From the NCBI RefSeq assembly GCF_021462225.1, contig NC_061806.1, positions 28,044,144-28,108,143 on the forward strand: 64,000 nucleotides of DNA, written 5' to 3'. This DNA comes from Girardinichthys multiradiatus (Eukaryota; Chordata; Actinopteri; Cyprinodontiformes; Goodeidae). The notes under the pieces were generated by a model. It was not told the origin of the DNA. It made no database searches and saw nothing but the letters and a program-made list of their open reading frames with translations. The position numbers and the translations under genes were made by a program. Positions 46,561 through 59,700 of the stretch are shown here, piece after piece (position 1 is the first letter of the stretch; each line of letters begins with the position of its first letter).

Positions 46561-48894
46561 TTTATTTAGAAATTTCTAACATAGTGAGAAGGTGTGATTG
46601 ACCTCGTTGATAGGTGTGGTTGACCCCGTTGCTAGGAGTGACGCTGTCTTCTACGAGCTGTGATTGGTTGTTAAAAGAAACAACAAAAAAAACAAATGTG
46701 ATCCTAGTAATCAATGGAGAGAAATTAACTGATGATAGAATTTAGACTGGAGTCAGAAATATGTAAATCATGATGATAAAACTTAGTAAAATTAAATTAA
46801 CTGTCACACAGCAGTAACTTATTTACATGCTCATTATTATGTTGATTTGATTAGTTTTATGTTTGAGGGTGGTGGGGGGGTTAGAGTTAATCTTATTTCT
46901 ATATTAATAATTGTATGACTGTTATAGAAGTTTATGTGTTCATTTACTCAACTATTAAAGGGGTGGATCCCTGTGTGATCGAGCTGGTGGTTTTTTATTA
47001 ATTCACTGTTATTCATCGTGTGGAGAATATCTCGCCTTTCTCTATGTCTTTTCACCATCTTCTCTGCTTAAGACACTTAGGCTTACTAAAAGGAGCTCTC
47101 TTAAGACCTAAGATGCTTTGTGAATAACTTTTATCTTATCGAGGCAAAATTCTAAGAAAAATCTTAGAGTTTGAGAAATTTTAAGTGTTTTTTTAGAATG
47201 AGGTCACTAGGAGCTACTTTTAGTCTTAGGAACTTTAAAATATCATAACTGTAGTTTGACGAGAACTGAAATAGTGAAACTCCAGTCAACAGGAAGCACA
47301 GATAGCAATGAAAAAACACAGACCTCAAACTTGCAGGATGGTGACATAGCACCTGAGTTAACCCCACGCCAAGTTATTTAAATCTTTAAATCCAACAAAA
47401 AATCATGCTGGTTTGTGTTGCAAAATCTTTGTTTGTGCCACCATGACTTTAAAGATATTAAAGGCCCGAATGTCCAGAAAAAACAGGGAATATAAACAAC
47501 ACTGACAGAGAGCAAGCAGGCAAACAGCTCCTCTGTTCCCATCAGTAACATCCCCATCCTGTCTGTTAGGTCCTAATTATTTTGGAAGTTCTCTAATTTG
47601 TTGTTTCTCTGATAGATTGCTAAAAACATAATGAGTTAATGCTTTGTCGGGTGCTGCAGTGTGGTTCGGTTCTCTTTATGTGAAATAGATCAACGCAGAA
47701 AATCGCTGTCATGTACCTGCAAATAGTTGCAGCCCTTTTCTCTCATTGGTCAGAATAAAGAATATAAATGATGATCAGTGAGCAAATTTTAACTTATTTG
47801 GTTGTCATTAGCAAATAATGAGACAAAAGAAGAGTTCGACAGAAAGATGTCTCACCTCTGAGCTGCTTGGCGGCAGACTCATGGGGGTAAAATTGGGTAA
47901 AACGTTAAAGACAGGAGAGAGCCATATGGATGAAAGAGAAGACTAAAGAAGGAGAAGATGGCAGTCTGTGCTGAGGAAGAGGATGGCAGCCCGAGAGGCA
48001 GCAGAAGTGAAAAGAGATCTGACAGAGAGAGATGAAAGGACACGGCGAGAGGGAACGGCATGATTTGGGAGGAGGGGAGCTTAGAAACGAGGTGAACTGA
48101 AGTTCAGACAGAGGCTTCATATTCCCGGAGTTATCTGGATAGCTTTTCGCTCTAACTGTGCTCCGCTTTCAGGTAATTGTCCTTCCTTTAGCTGTTTTCT
48201 AATGCTGACACAAGCATCTATGTACATCACATGCATCTCAATAAACTCCTCAACTTTACAGATCATCCACGAAAATGAACCAAGCTGCAGTCATTAAAGC
48301 ACCATTTTTTATTCCAGCTCCACCTCAGACCAACACCAGCAGCATCCAGAGAGAGAGTGGTGGAAAGTTTGGACGTGAGAGCAGACGGAGATGGACAGAC
48401 CATCAGAGCACTGAGAGAAGAACAGGTGGAGGAGAAGGCTATAAACACCAACAAAGGAGTGAAATTTAAAAAGTCAAGAGAACCATTAGAGGCTTTAATT
48501 AACCGTCTTCTTTATCACAGCTGTGGAGCCGGGCTGAGCCAAGGTGCCGTCTACTGGAGATGAGTGGGTTTTATATAAGGAGAAGAAAAACCTTAGAATG
48601 TTCTCAATGTTCCTTCTGTTCTTGTTCTCATTAATAGTAGCTGCTCCTCAGGTCTGAAAGACTGGAGACATTCAACAAAGTAGCCTTTGATGAAAAAGCC
48701 TAGCCTCGATCCAACTTTGCTGCTAAACAAACCAAACCAAACCAAATTTCAAGCGTTTTATGAGAAAATCATCTATTAACAATTGATCGTGTTTTTACAG
48801 GAGTAGAACATTTTGATGTTTTTCAGCCTGGTTTTAAGTAATTTAACAGCACAGAATATGTTCTCTTCAGGGTTTTTGAAGAAATTCTTTGACC
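46561..48894. other. Non-coding DNA, possible Harbinger-like remnant, no gene seen
   Basis: At 47070-47240 repeated TCTTAAGAC, TCTAAGA and TCTTAG words in both orientations recall non-autonomous Harbinger elements of fish, but I cannot define ends. No exons were recognised. Confidence 0.35.
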
Positions 48895-49115
48895 TACAGA
48901 CATTAGTGTGATCCTATTATTACATTTAACAGCTGCATTTGATACTGTGGATAAAAACATATTTACAGCTCATCTAAAAGTGTTATAACAGCATTTGAAG
49001 AACTGCTCAGGTCCCACTTGACTGAAAGGGAATTATGTGTCATTCTTGGCCATATTAAATCTTCCTCTTTCATCCTACAGAGCTCAATTCGTGGGCCTCA
49101 GCTTTTCAGTCAAAA
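48895..49115 (+). pseudogene. Decayed LINE RT fragment
   Basis: A short stretch reads SVILLLHLTAAFDTVDKNIF, equivalent to the LLDLSAAFDTVDHNIL block of L2/CR1 reverse transcriptases, then stops and a decayed LSSYRAQFVGLSFS region. Only about 220 bp is recognisable. Confidence 0.6.
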
Positions 49116-50321
49116 AAGAAAACAGATATCTATTTAAAAGTGAATTTATTTGAAAAGATCTTTAGGTTTGAATAAGGAGATCTTAAGCTGCTATTTAAAT
49201 TAGTTCAAACTCTGAAGACAATGTTCAAACAAAGGAAGCTCATTATAGAGCTGAGGGGCAAATAAAAGTATGAATAAGCATCCGAAACAAAGATGTTGGG
49301 ATGATCATGGAAAAAGAGAAGACTAAAGAATAGATATTTACTATTAAAGGGTGTCAGAAAGTTGTTTCAGTAACACTTTTAAAATCCAGGCATGACAGAA
49401 ACTTCAGAAGAACCATCTTATATATTGCATCAAAAGACAAGTTATTTTGGTTTGAGGACAAAAAGTTCGGAAGGTTTCTATCATCCCATTCAAATATGTT
49501 ACGAGTTTCTAAATGTTCAGCTGGAGAAGTTCCGACTTAGTTGTTCTCCAAAGTTCTTCTGAAGTCACAAATGTCCTCATTAATCAAATAATGGTTCCTG
49601 TTCTGATCAACTGGACTGTGTTTAACTAGTGCCACTAAACGTCAGAAGTTCTGCCGATCAAAGCAGAGAAAGAAGGAGTCCGGAACATTGCCATGATCAT
49701 TGACTTTAATTTGGGAGAAACCAGAACGGACTGGACCCTAAAGAAAATGCATGTTATTATCAGGACAAACTATGAAACATCCTTTGAAATAACTTCCTGG
49801 AGGACAGAACGTTTGCCCAGCTGAAGGTGCAAACAGGGAGCCTTCCTGCTGCATTAACCTGCAACAAAATGTTTTTCTCTGGGATCTTTGCAGCAGAATA
49901 TCAGATTATTACATGTAAAGAGAATAATGTGTTTTATTGGTGCATGCAGGGAAAACACGTGTGGGATGTTGGGAGTCAGTAATGGACCCTGTGGGGTCAG
50001 AACATCCATTCTAACTGTACCAACAACATTTAATTGAATCTTATATGGACAATTAAAGTGAAATTGGTCCAGAGGATTGTAGTGAAGCAGTTATCTGTAG
50101 TAATTAGGCCGTAATTGGCCTATTGTTATCTTTACAAGTCTCCTGGAAAGGCCGAGTGAACAGAACCAGGAAGGAGGCAGGCTATCTGTTTTCCTCTCAG
50201 CTCACAGAAACATACACAGGGTAAAGGTATGGACCTTTAGTTTTATCCTGCAGCATCGCACATCAACCTTCCCAGAATGCTTTCTACATGCAAACTAAAC
50301 AGCTTCATCGCTTCTTTTCAT

Positions 50322-50368
50322 ACAACAAATTATAAGTTCAGCTTGTTGCTGAACTTATAATTTGTTGT
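50322..50368. other. Perfect 21-bp hairpin with 5-nt loop
   Basis: The left arm 50322-50342 (ACAACAAATT...GTTCAGC) and right arm 50348-50368 are exact reverse complements around the loop TTGTT. It can form a cruciform or foldback. The stem is shorter than a typical pre-miRNA and fully paired. Confidence 0.9.
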
Positions 50369-51211
50369 TCTCACATTATTCTTTGGGACATCAGACTGAA
50401 AAAAGAGCTAGAAAGGTCATGCTTCATATGTCCGGACCATAGGTGAGGGTTGAAACATAGATGCTGAGCTCCTTCACCACCACGGACTAAAGTAACACCC
50501 TAATTAATGCAGACAAAGTTCTGATTCTCTGATCTGCTGCTGCTGCATCCTGTCCTCAACCAAGAACACCAGGATAGTTTGAAGGGAGTAAACAGATCAG
50601 GTGATAATTCATATTTTCATAAAGATTTTTTCCAGTACTGATCAATCAGAGTCTGATGTTTGATTAGAAAATTCATAAAAACTGGAAGCTAAATGTTTCT
50701 AAAACAACAGAACATGCTAGGCTCCACATGCTCTGAAAGAAGCTTTAAACCATTAAATTCATGAAGTAAACATCCACAAACTGAAGCTGTCCTCCAGTCT
50801 TTCCAATAACAGCGCTTCCCATCAGCAGTAAGGATTGATTGCAGAAACACATAAAGTCTCATGTGGAACATTGAAAGTTTGGGGTCTTCTTCCTGCTTCC
50901 TGTGCTCATTAAAACCTACAAGAGCCTTTGTTTCCATGTGTTGTTCTCTGTCAGTGTGACAGAGTCTCACTGTTGTTAAATCTGACTGCATGTGTTTCCT
51001 GCATGAATGGAGGATCATTAAATTTTGGTTTTAGAGTATATGCAAACAAGTAGAAGCTGAAGCTCCCTCCGTTGGTGTCCAGCAGTGAAAAGGCTCGGAT
51101 GATATTTGAATAAATGTAAACTGTGCTTTCTTAACCATCCATATGTTGGTGTTTATGCTGGTGTCAGTCCAGGTTGGCTCTGGTCTGGATCATTTTACCT
51201 GTAGAACAGAA

Positions 51212-51245
51212 ATGTGAGCTCCACATTCATGAGTGGAGCTCACAT
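51212..51245. other. Perfect 13-bp hairpin with 8-nt loop
   Basis: Arms ATGTGAGCTCCAC (51212-51224) and its exact reverse complement (51233-51245) flank the loop ATTCATGA. Confidence 0.85.
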
Positions 51246-52689
51246 CTCTGCGAACGTTGATCTGAACTGTGCTACCAGGAGTTAGTGAGCCAACCCAGGA
51301 CCTATCACCAGGTTGGTTACATTTCTCTGCTTGTGGCTTGTCTGTTTAAACTCAGAGCGTCATGTTGTGATGAGGAGCTGAGGGCAGTAAAACAGGCTAC
51401 AGGTAAAGGTAAACATTTATTAATGTGGGGTTATGTCTTATTTATTTCCCTTTCAGATGTCGACACCATAAACACATCCATCATGGGTTGGTTCTGTCTT
51501 TAACGTTAGTTTAACTTGTCAGAAGCTGCTGGAGGTCCAATCACATCCTCTCTAGATTTTCCTCACTCCTTCCATGTTTCCTCATGGGACCACTGGGCCT
51601 TAATTATTCACTGGAATTGGTGGATTCATTCAGGATGGCTGCACTTCATCACACCTTCTTTATCACTTTAGTTTTTACCTCTGTATCATCCACTCATTCT
51701 TTCTCTTTTACTTCTACTTTAAACTACTGTTTCTCTTTTTATTCCTTACATCTGGATCTGTTTACCTCTCTGCTTTCCTTCATTTCTTCCTTCATTTTCC
51801 TCTCTTCTCCTGTTCCCCCGACCTGGTGACAGCTTCCATTATCATGTTCCTCACGGCTCGGCTGCTTTTCTCCTGATGGATGACCTCACGTGAATATTAA
51901 CTTACTGTGGCATTAACAATATCACATCTTATTCTACACTCACCTCGCCTCCCCCTGTTCGTCATCTCTCCTGCTCTAACCTCCAAACACCCTTCAGCCT
52001 CTTCTCTCATCATTTCTCCTCTTTAACTCTCAGTCAACTCTTTATTGACGCAGCAGCTCTACAAATTCACTGCAGCCAATCAGCTCTCCATCTGGAATCT
52101 AAATGAAACCTTCAGACAAATGTTCACCTACCCTGGATGTACCCTGCAGTAATAAATAGATTCTCCCAGGACCCATAAAATTCTTCTCTCTGAAGGGAAA
52201 TGTTGCAGCAATCTACATAATTCATGCAGCGTGTCTTGCCATGCAACGCCTAATGGAGAGCGCGAGTGAACGAGATATGGATCAGCGGTGTGAAAAGAAA
52301 ACCTGTCAACATGACACTGAGAAGAGCAGAACCACTCCTTTCTCAGCTGCTTCCTCAGTTATTGACGTCCTTTTTTATTTTGTACTAGGAGATCCTCCTT
52401 TCCTGAGGTTACATCAGGCTCAGCATTAGACCCATAAAAAGCATTTGCGTTGGTTGTTTTTTGGTGTCCAACATGTATCTTTTGAACTACTTTTTAGTCT
52501 CCTAAAAATAATATAAAACTTTTAGTTAACGTTAGATTACATTGTTTAAAACCATGGATAGCTCCTTACCTTCACCTCCACAAATAAGAAGTGGAAATAT
52601 GAAATCTGTTTCCTGGTGGTTTCTGGCTCCAGTACGAACCCATAATATCCTAAAAGTGGTCCGTCCAGACGGATACTGAACCACACCCT

Positions 52690-53140
52690 ACACAGAAGGT
52701 ATGAACCCCACTTAGGTGTCAGAAGATGCACAAGACTTTAGTCAGCGTAGACAAGGCCACTCCTGAAGTCCGGATCAAAGCCATCTTCACTGTTGTGAAA
52801 AAGAATGATTTTTTGGATCCATTCAGAATTGGACTTTTTGGTGTGATTTGGATCACTGTGCTGCTGCAGAACCCCAAATATTCTCAAAGAGCAGAATTCA
52901 TGAATCCATCAGCGTGTCGTGACACGAAGTTATCCAGGTCCTGAAGCAGCAAAGCACACTACCTCCATGTTTGACTGTAAGTCATTTTACCCTGGATGTA
53001 ACGGGACACACACCTTCCAAACCGGTCCACTTTTGTCTCATCAGTCTGCAGAATATTTTCCAAATAGGTATTGGAAATCATCAGTAATCTTTTTTTGTAA
53101 ATGTGGACAACAAAGAAAACAAAGTTGTTTAGAAAATAAA
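52690..53140 (-). pseudogene. Decayed Tc1-like transposase fragment
   Basis: Reading the minus strand from about 53120, YLENILQTDETKVDRFGRCV and SRYIQGKM match the region of Tc1 transposases around the first catalytic Asp (TDET). Further on come a broken CFAASGPG block and DPNHTKKSNSEWIQK, equivalent to the region after the second catalytic Asp. Frames are broken by many indels, and no terminal repeats were found. It belongs to a different Tc1 lineage from the elements at 19 and 62 kb. Confidence 0.7.
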
Positions 53141-55871
53141 GTAGAAGATAGAAAGGCAAATCAAAACACAAAACCCCACAGATCATCTCAGTGTTCTCTG
53201 CAGAACTAGCAAGAACTAAAGAGAGTTTTTCTAACACTTAATCGTAGTGATGCAGAAATAAAAAAACTTTGAAAACAATATTTAAACTGTAGAAAGGGGC
53301 TTATAATTGATTGAGGAGATTTCTAAATGGTGTAAAAACATCTTCAATACTTTTTATAAGTTCATATTCACACCTCAAATAATAGTATTTATATTTTTAT
53401 AAATAATTGACATTTTCTGCATTTTGGTTAAATCCAGAACTTCACAATCAGTTGATGTGATGATTGTTATAAAAAACCTGTGAAGAACCATCAGAACCAG
53501 CAGCCTGTCCAGTCTAAAGACCTGGATGCATTTTAGTGTGGAGGTATTTTACCTAAACTCTAATAGCATTATAGCATCATAAAATGAAATGAGATGTTAA
53601 GGGTTAAAGTTCACAGTGTGTTTTATAAGCACCACGTCTAAATAAACTCACTAAGAACATTCTCCTGAATGTTCATCTCAGCATTAGAGTTCACTGTGTT
53701 TCATAAACTATAGGAGCAATGAGAAAAATGGTTGAAATAATGTGAATTAAATAATATGTTTTTCCAGGATTCATTGCTGGTGGAGATGTGCAGAGAGGAT
53801 CTTGTTTTCCAAGATGTCCCCTGCTGTCCTGACACATATAAACAAAATCAAACATTAGAGTTTCTTCCCATGTAGCACTGATAGAAGTCTGACTGCCATC
53901 TAAAGATCAGGTATTCAGATGATAATGTGATGATCTTTTGTCCCTGAATGGCAAACATGACAGCTGATGGAGGAGAGGGGCGTCAGGGCCTTCAGGGTGT
54001 TTCTGTAGGGAGGCGACCAAAGTTCAGACGGCTGTGAAAGTGTGTTTGTGTTCCTCATTCAGCCTGAATCGGAGTTTATGGATGTGAGCAGAATCAGTCA
54101 GAAGGTTACTCTGAGCAGCATGTTCTCCTCACAGTCTGCTGATTGCTCTCAAAGACTCTGAACTAATGAACATTATTACACTGCATGTCCTTTGTCCTGA
54201 ATCTGGAGAAACTTTGCTGCACAGATCGAATTAATTACTGTTTGCACACAAGTCCGAATGAAGCCATTTTTATATGATTGGTATCAGAGTCCCAGATGAA
54301 ACTCAGTACTGTTGATCTGCTGTCGCTGATTAGGTCAGATAGACCCTCTGCAAACAATGCAGGCTTCTGCAGCTTTGACCAGTTTTCACATATAAAACTT
54401 CTTCTGGGTCTCCATCTAACTTGTGATTCTTAATAATAAATCTCCAGAAGCTACAGACAGGGTGTCTCATCCCCCATCATTCCCACTGGGCCTGTTTTTG
54501 TGTGCACAGGTTGCAAAGCTGTATGATAGACCATGAACATTGTTCTGTTGGTCTAACCAGAATAGTTAATCCTTTCACAGTGACAAACCGTATTGTCTGC
54601 TTCATGTCACCAGCTGAGCTCCAACGTTTTGATGGGACGACACTGACATCTGTACAGAGCTGAATTATCAACGAGTCATATGAAAACAGAAAGGAAACAT
54701 GCTTCTGTTGACCCGGCATAGAAACATCTACAGCAGGAGCAGAACCTGCTTATCAAAGACTGAAGCTGGATCTGTCCTGTCAGATATATTCAGAACCTCA
54801 AAGTTTACTTAGAGGAATGATGTGATGCTGGAGACCAAACCTTGTAATCCTAATCAGGACCTCTTTAATGTTTCTTCTCATTAAAATGAATCAGGCGTGT
54901 TTAAAATGTTCTCATGTTCTGTTGCACTCAAACTGATTTAATCTCTTTTGTAACAGTTCCTGAATTATCTTATTTTTCCATCTAATTTAAATAAATACTG
55001 GATTATGTTAATGTTTTACAGTAGGTGAAGGGTCACCAGGAGGTTTTATTGAACTGAGGGAAACTGGAAGAGATATTGCTTTGCAGAGAAGAGATGGATA
55101 TTTCTACAAGAGCCAAGAGTAAAAAACCTGAACTCTGAGGCTGAAGTTAATCTGAGGTCATATTTAATACAAAACATAAATGCATAAAAGCTGTGGAGGT
55201 AAGATGTGGTGTGAACGAACCCTTTTTATGACTATAGCTGAAGGTCCATTGAAACTGGATCCAACGACGTATGTCTGATGAGGGACCTACAGAGCAGATA
55301 TGTGATCTTTATAAAACTGTGAGCAGACATTTGGCAAAGCAGAAAGCAAGACTACAGAGCAGATGCTATAGGGGGATGAACCTGGACACAGAGAGAATCA
55401 GAGAAAACTGAGATGATCCTGAGTCCACCAGCAGAAGATAAAGTCCACCTCAAGGCCACAGACCAGGTTTATTTCACCCTGAGAGGGGTTCTGATGTTTG
55501 TGAGGATTTAAAAGCTTCAGATCCAGTTGGACAACTTTCAGTAGGGGTTGTAATTCAGCTCTATAAGGGTGACGAAGCTGTTTCTCAGTTGCTGTTTGAT
55601 CGTATGTGGACACAGAGTCTGGGTCTGTGGAAGACCCTCCACAGGGATTAATGGCCACTAAGGGCTCATGTCATCCTGCAAAAAGCAAACAGGAGGATGC
55701 AGCCATGAGAAAGTAAGCATGGAGACAGAACGTAGTCCTGATGTGTTTCCAAATGAATAGATTTCTGAGTAAGTGTCCAATTAATCTGCTGATGATCGCA
55801 GGATAAAATATGTATGAAGTCCTTCAGATGACTCTCTGCTTAAAAATCCTTTTCATCCTGAGCCCTGAGGA
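53141..55871. other. Non-coding DNA, no gene seen
   Basis: Unique AT-rich sequence without recognisable exon or element. The 86-codon minus-strand frame at 55658 was considered and not called. Confidence 0.4.
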
Positions 55872-55894
55872 GGTGTGTGTGTGTGTGTGTGTGT
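55872..55894. repeat. (TG)n microsatellite
   Basis: A TG run of about 11 units. Confidence 0.9.
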
Positions 55895-55996
55895 TACCCC
55901 TGTTTGACCTAAACTAAGCACTTACTGAGGAAGCTGATCTGAAAACAGAACAGGATTAATTCCTGGATACTAACTAATGATGCATTAACAAACTCA

Positions 55997-56317
55997 TTAG
56001 CCATTAGGAAAGTCTGACCTCCTGCAGAGACGGTAAACCTGAATCATCCACAATGTTCTCAACACAGAGACAAGTAGCAGGATCATCTCAGCGATCAGTC
56101 CATCTCCAGCCATGATTCCAACTCCAGCCAAAAACATCCTGAGGTTCCTCAGACTGCTACCTTCCAGAGGCTCACACACACTCCTCCGTGGCTTCAACAG
56201 TAACTGATGATGCTCCTCACTGTGTGGGAGGAGCTTATTTACTATGTGGTTTACAGGACTGGGTCCCAGTTCAACAGATTCAACTTCCAGGAGGTTTTCT
56301 TCCTGTGCACGTCTCAT
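55997..56317 (-). CDS. Unidentified reading frame with a hydrophobic segment
   Basis: A 106-residue minus-strand frame. The first half is acidic and hydrophilic (EENLLEVESVELGPSP, HSEEHHQLLLKPRRS). The second half holds a membrane-like segment (MFLAGVGIMAGDGLIAEMIL, then LLVSVLRTLW) followed by a short basic tail RLCRRSDFPNG and a stop. This is the layout of a last transmembrane exon of a receptor, but Asp and Glu inside the hydrophobic part are unusual. An in-frame stop lies just upstream, so either this ATG or a splice acceptor in that gap would be needed. I do not recognise a family. It may be a pseudo-exon or chance. Confidence 0.25.
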   Translation of the reverse strand: MRRAQEENLLEVESVELGPSPVNHIVNKLLPHSEEHHQLLLKPRRSVCEPLEGSSLRNLRMFLAGVGIMAGDGLIAEMILLLVSVLRTLWMIQVYRLCRRSDFPNG

Positions 56318-56354
56318 AATTTCTATTGAGTTCAGAGTTCTTCAGAGCTCCTGC

Positions 56355-56712
56355 TGATCATGGGGTGGGGTCTTCAGGTGGTTCAGGTGGTAGGAGTTGT
56401 TCCTGTAACCGGTGGGTTGCCCGTTCAAACCGCCACTCTGTCTGTCTCAGTCATTGTGTCCTTGTACAACACACTTCACTCTCCTTGCCTGCTGATGGTG
56501 GTCAGAAGGCTCGGTGGTGCCGATTGTATGGCAGCCTCACTTCTGTCAGTCTGCCCCAGGGCAGCTGTGGCTACAATGTAGCTCACCATTGTCAGTGTGT
56601 GAATGAATGGGTGAATGAATGGGTGGAGGACTGATTGTAGTGTAAAGCGCTTTGGGGTCTCTGAGGACTTGATAAAGCGCTATACAAGTCCAGGCCATTT
56701 ACCATTTTACCA
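56355..56712 (+). mobile_element. tRNA-derived SINE
   Basis: The head has an A-box-like TGGTTCAGGTGGTAGGAG at about 56379-56397 and a B box GTTCAAACCGC at 56423-56433. The body has GTGTCCTTGTACAACACACT and GTGTGTGAATGAATGGGTGA. The tail has TAGTGTAAAGCGCTTTGGGG, TAAAGCGCTATACAAGTCCA and a short TTTACCA repeat ending at about 56712. This order is typical of a common fish tRNA SINE with an L2-related tail. A clear target duplication was not found. Confidence 0.82.
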
Positions 56713-59700
56713 TCATCATCAAAGTCTAAATAGGACAGATTATGAAGAACCAGAACACCTGTTCATGTTGGTTCAACAGGTTCTTCCTGGATCAACGTCC
56801 ACTTTGGCTTTAATGGCTCCTCCATGTCTCTCATTAGAATCTATCACTCTTATGTACTTTCATTCCTCCATACATCCATTAATCTGTCCATCCATCCTTT
56901 AAAAGAGACCTAAAGCTTTCCTCCCAGTCAAAGGTTTCTAGAATACTTCCAAAGGCAGACTTCAAGAATCATCCCAGGATCATCCTGATCAGATGAACCA
57001 GCACAGTCTGAACTCCTGCTGGATGATGGAGTTTGGAGCTGAAAAACAAAGTGCCAACATCTAAAGTTTGGTAATATTGTCAGAGATGATGGAGTGATAC
57101 CTCCAGCTTCATGAGTTACATTGGTTTAAATGAACCCTACCAGAGATGTACTGCAGAAACCCCAGAGAGCAGGTCTTCTCCAGGTTGAACATCCCTGCTT
57201 ATTTCCTCAGATCTGCAGGGAATGACACGTTTGTCAGGGAGCTCAGAAAACAAAACAAAAAAAAACTCCTTTTGCCATTCTGACTATATCTACACACACT
57301 AAGACTTTCCTCCTGAAAGTGCATTTGGGTCCTCCTGGCATGAACTTACAGAACCAAATTTGATCGTAAACAAGAGCTTTCTTACATTCATGTATCGTTC
57401 CACAGGGAAACCCATAAAGTTATAAATACCAGGGCCCGACCCAATAACCTGTGATGGAGTTTGATCTGGCACAGAGACAACTAGCTTCAAATGTGTAGCA
57501 GTCATCAAATGATATAATCACAGTTCCTTCATAATTTACACCAAATATTTTCTCTGCTTTTGTCCTGTTGTCATGTTTGATGAATAAGTTGTGAACAGTT
57601 ACTAATAGTAAATAACTCAGTTATTAATTGTTTATAACTGTTAATAACAACGGGATTTCTTGTTCTTCCAGAGGATATAGTTTCACATCCAGATAGAGAT
57701 GTCAGTACAAACAGTCATGAAGTTTCCAGAGTTTCCTTCATCCAAACATCACAACTTCCACTGCATCCAGAACTCCTCCTGACTGGGAGCAAACTGGAAT
57801 ACCAAATACATATACAGGATTCTGAGTTTAACTCTGCATAGATGTCCAGAACATGACAGAAACACATGCTGGCATTAAAACTCAGCTGAATGGATGCTGT
57901 TTGGATCTCTGAATGAGATGAGCCTCACGGAGCAGAACCACCAAACCCAGCGTAGATGATCTGCTGAAGGTCAGAGAAACGTTTGAGCAAGATTCCTGTT
58001 AGACAAGAAGGATCTATGATAAATAAGGTAGCAAAGCTTTTTAGTCGACTTTAAGACACAAATTAGGATTCAGCTGTGGTCCATGCTGTTCCTCAAAGGC
58101 AGCCTTCAGGTGAAAGCAGGAGTTTGTTTTTCTGCTTCCTAAAAGATGTTTTTTTCCCAATATACTCAGGGCTGATCACAATGCCATCAGGAATACTGAA
58201 GACCCTCATCACATCTGATCAAGTTTACATGTTCTTTCCCTGATGGTTACTGCTGCGCTCCGGTTAACTGCAGTCCATCATGCTGCAGTTTAACACTTCC
58301 TGATCCTCTAATCCTCTCTGTGTTTCTGCTCCAGCTTTCCTTTTCCTCCTGTGTGCGTCTGGAGAAAGCTTCATTTGAGTTAAGCTTTTATTTCCAAGGA
58401 AATAGGCTGGAGGAAGGAGGGAATTTCAGAAATCCCCAACTGGAATTTACTGACCAGCTTTGTGGTGCAAAACATTCCCTGCTTTCTGGCTGCAGCCTTT
58501 TTTCATGCTGAATTAAACTGAGCAGATAAGTTTGCTTTCATGTGAAACATCAGCCTATCATGAAATTATTTAAAAGCCCCAGTTTTTCCTAACATGAGAA
58601 TAATGAGGCCTGTGAAGGCAGTGCGGTGTCGGAGGCTCCTGGAAGTGATACTGATGGAACGGTCTTGACAGAACGACGCCTCCTGAACTGTGTTTAATTT
58701 GAAGTGGCTCAATGAGAGCCTTTTCCAATATCTTCTCTGCACCTGGGTCCTCTGCTTTCTCACTGAAATGACTCTCTGAGGCTGCCAGGAGGCATGCAAA
58801 GCACCCCTTGCAGCCTTGCTCATAATCACAGAGGCAAACATAAAGACGTGTGAGTCTATGAGGAGAGAAGGAGTGTCATTATCGGCCAATAACCTCCTGC
58901 TGGGAACATGATCAAACCCTGAGGGAGCAGAATGAAGGTGGAAGGTGGAGGACGAGCAAGAAACAACTTCCCATTAAACAGAGAAACAGATTTTAATATT
59001 CATAAACTGTCTGCAGATGTGGCTGGGCTTCATGTCTCTACAGAAACTAGTGGGAAGCAGGCAGGACGTTTAGTCAGGAAGAAACCTTCTGGCTCCTCTG
59101 TTCTTCCACACATCCTCCAGTTTCTTCTCCTTCTGACCTCACAGTGTTCATTGAATATAAAGTGTTGGTGGAGACAGACATCATGGTGAAGACTGGTGAC
59201 TTTAGCACTAAGAATGGCTGACCTGTCGGCATCCTGATAACTTTTGTTCTTCACTTTAACTTTAATTTTTTTAGGTTAGATCGCAGTCTTAGTCCTTACT
59301 TCCTGCTTTATTTTGGTGGTCAAGTTTCTTTTGGACACAGGGTTCTGTATACTTCCTATTTTCTGCTGTTCTTGAGTCTCTTCTATTTTCTTGTTTTTCT
59401 GTGGATGAGGCCAAACTGGACTTCCTCCTGAGGATGTTCTGTTTCTGAAATCTTCTGGCAACTTATGGCATAATTTTGAAGTTTTTGCAGAGCACGTTAA
59501 AGGCTGCAGTTTGCTCTACAGGAGACTCGTCTTTATCATCACCGCTGTTTACTGAGGCAATCTGAGTGAAGAGCATTAAGTCCAAAACACCAGGACAGAA
59601 AGATTCAGAGGGGTTTTTCCACAAGCATTTCTGGTTAGAATGAGCAAGAAACCTCTGTTTATATCTGCCGTGTGTGTCGTTGCCATGGATACTGTCTCCA

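Larger units (their letters stand above)
49116..52689. other. Non-coding DNA with two perfect hairpins, no gene seen
   Basis: No supported exon. The segment 50015-50160, with TAATTA-like and TTATCT words, looks like a possible conserved non-coding element. The two hairpins are listed separately. Confidence 0.4.
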
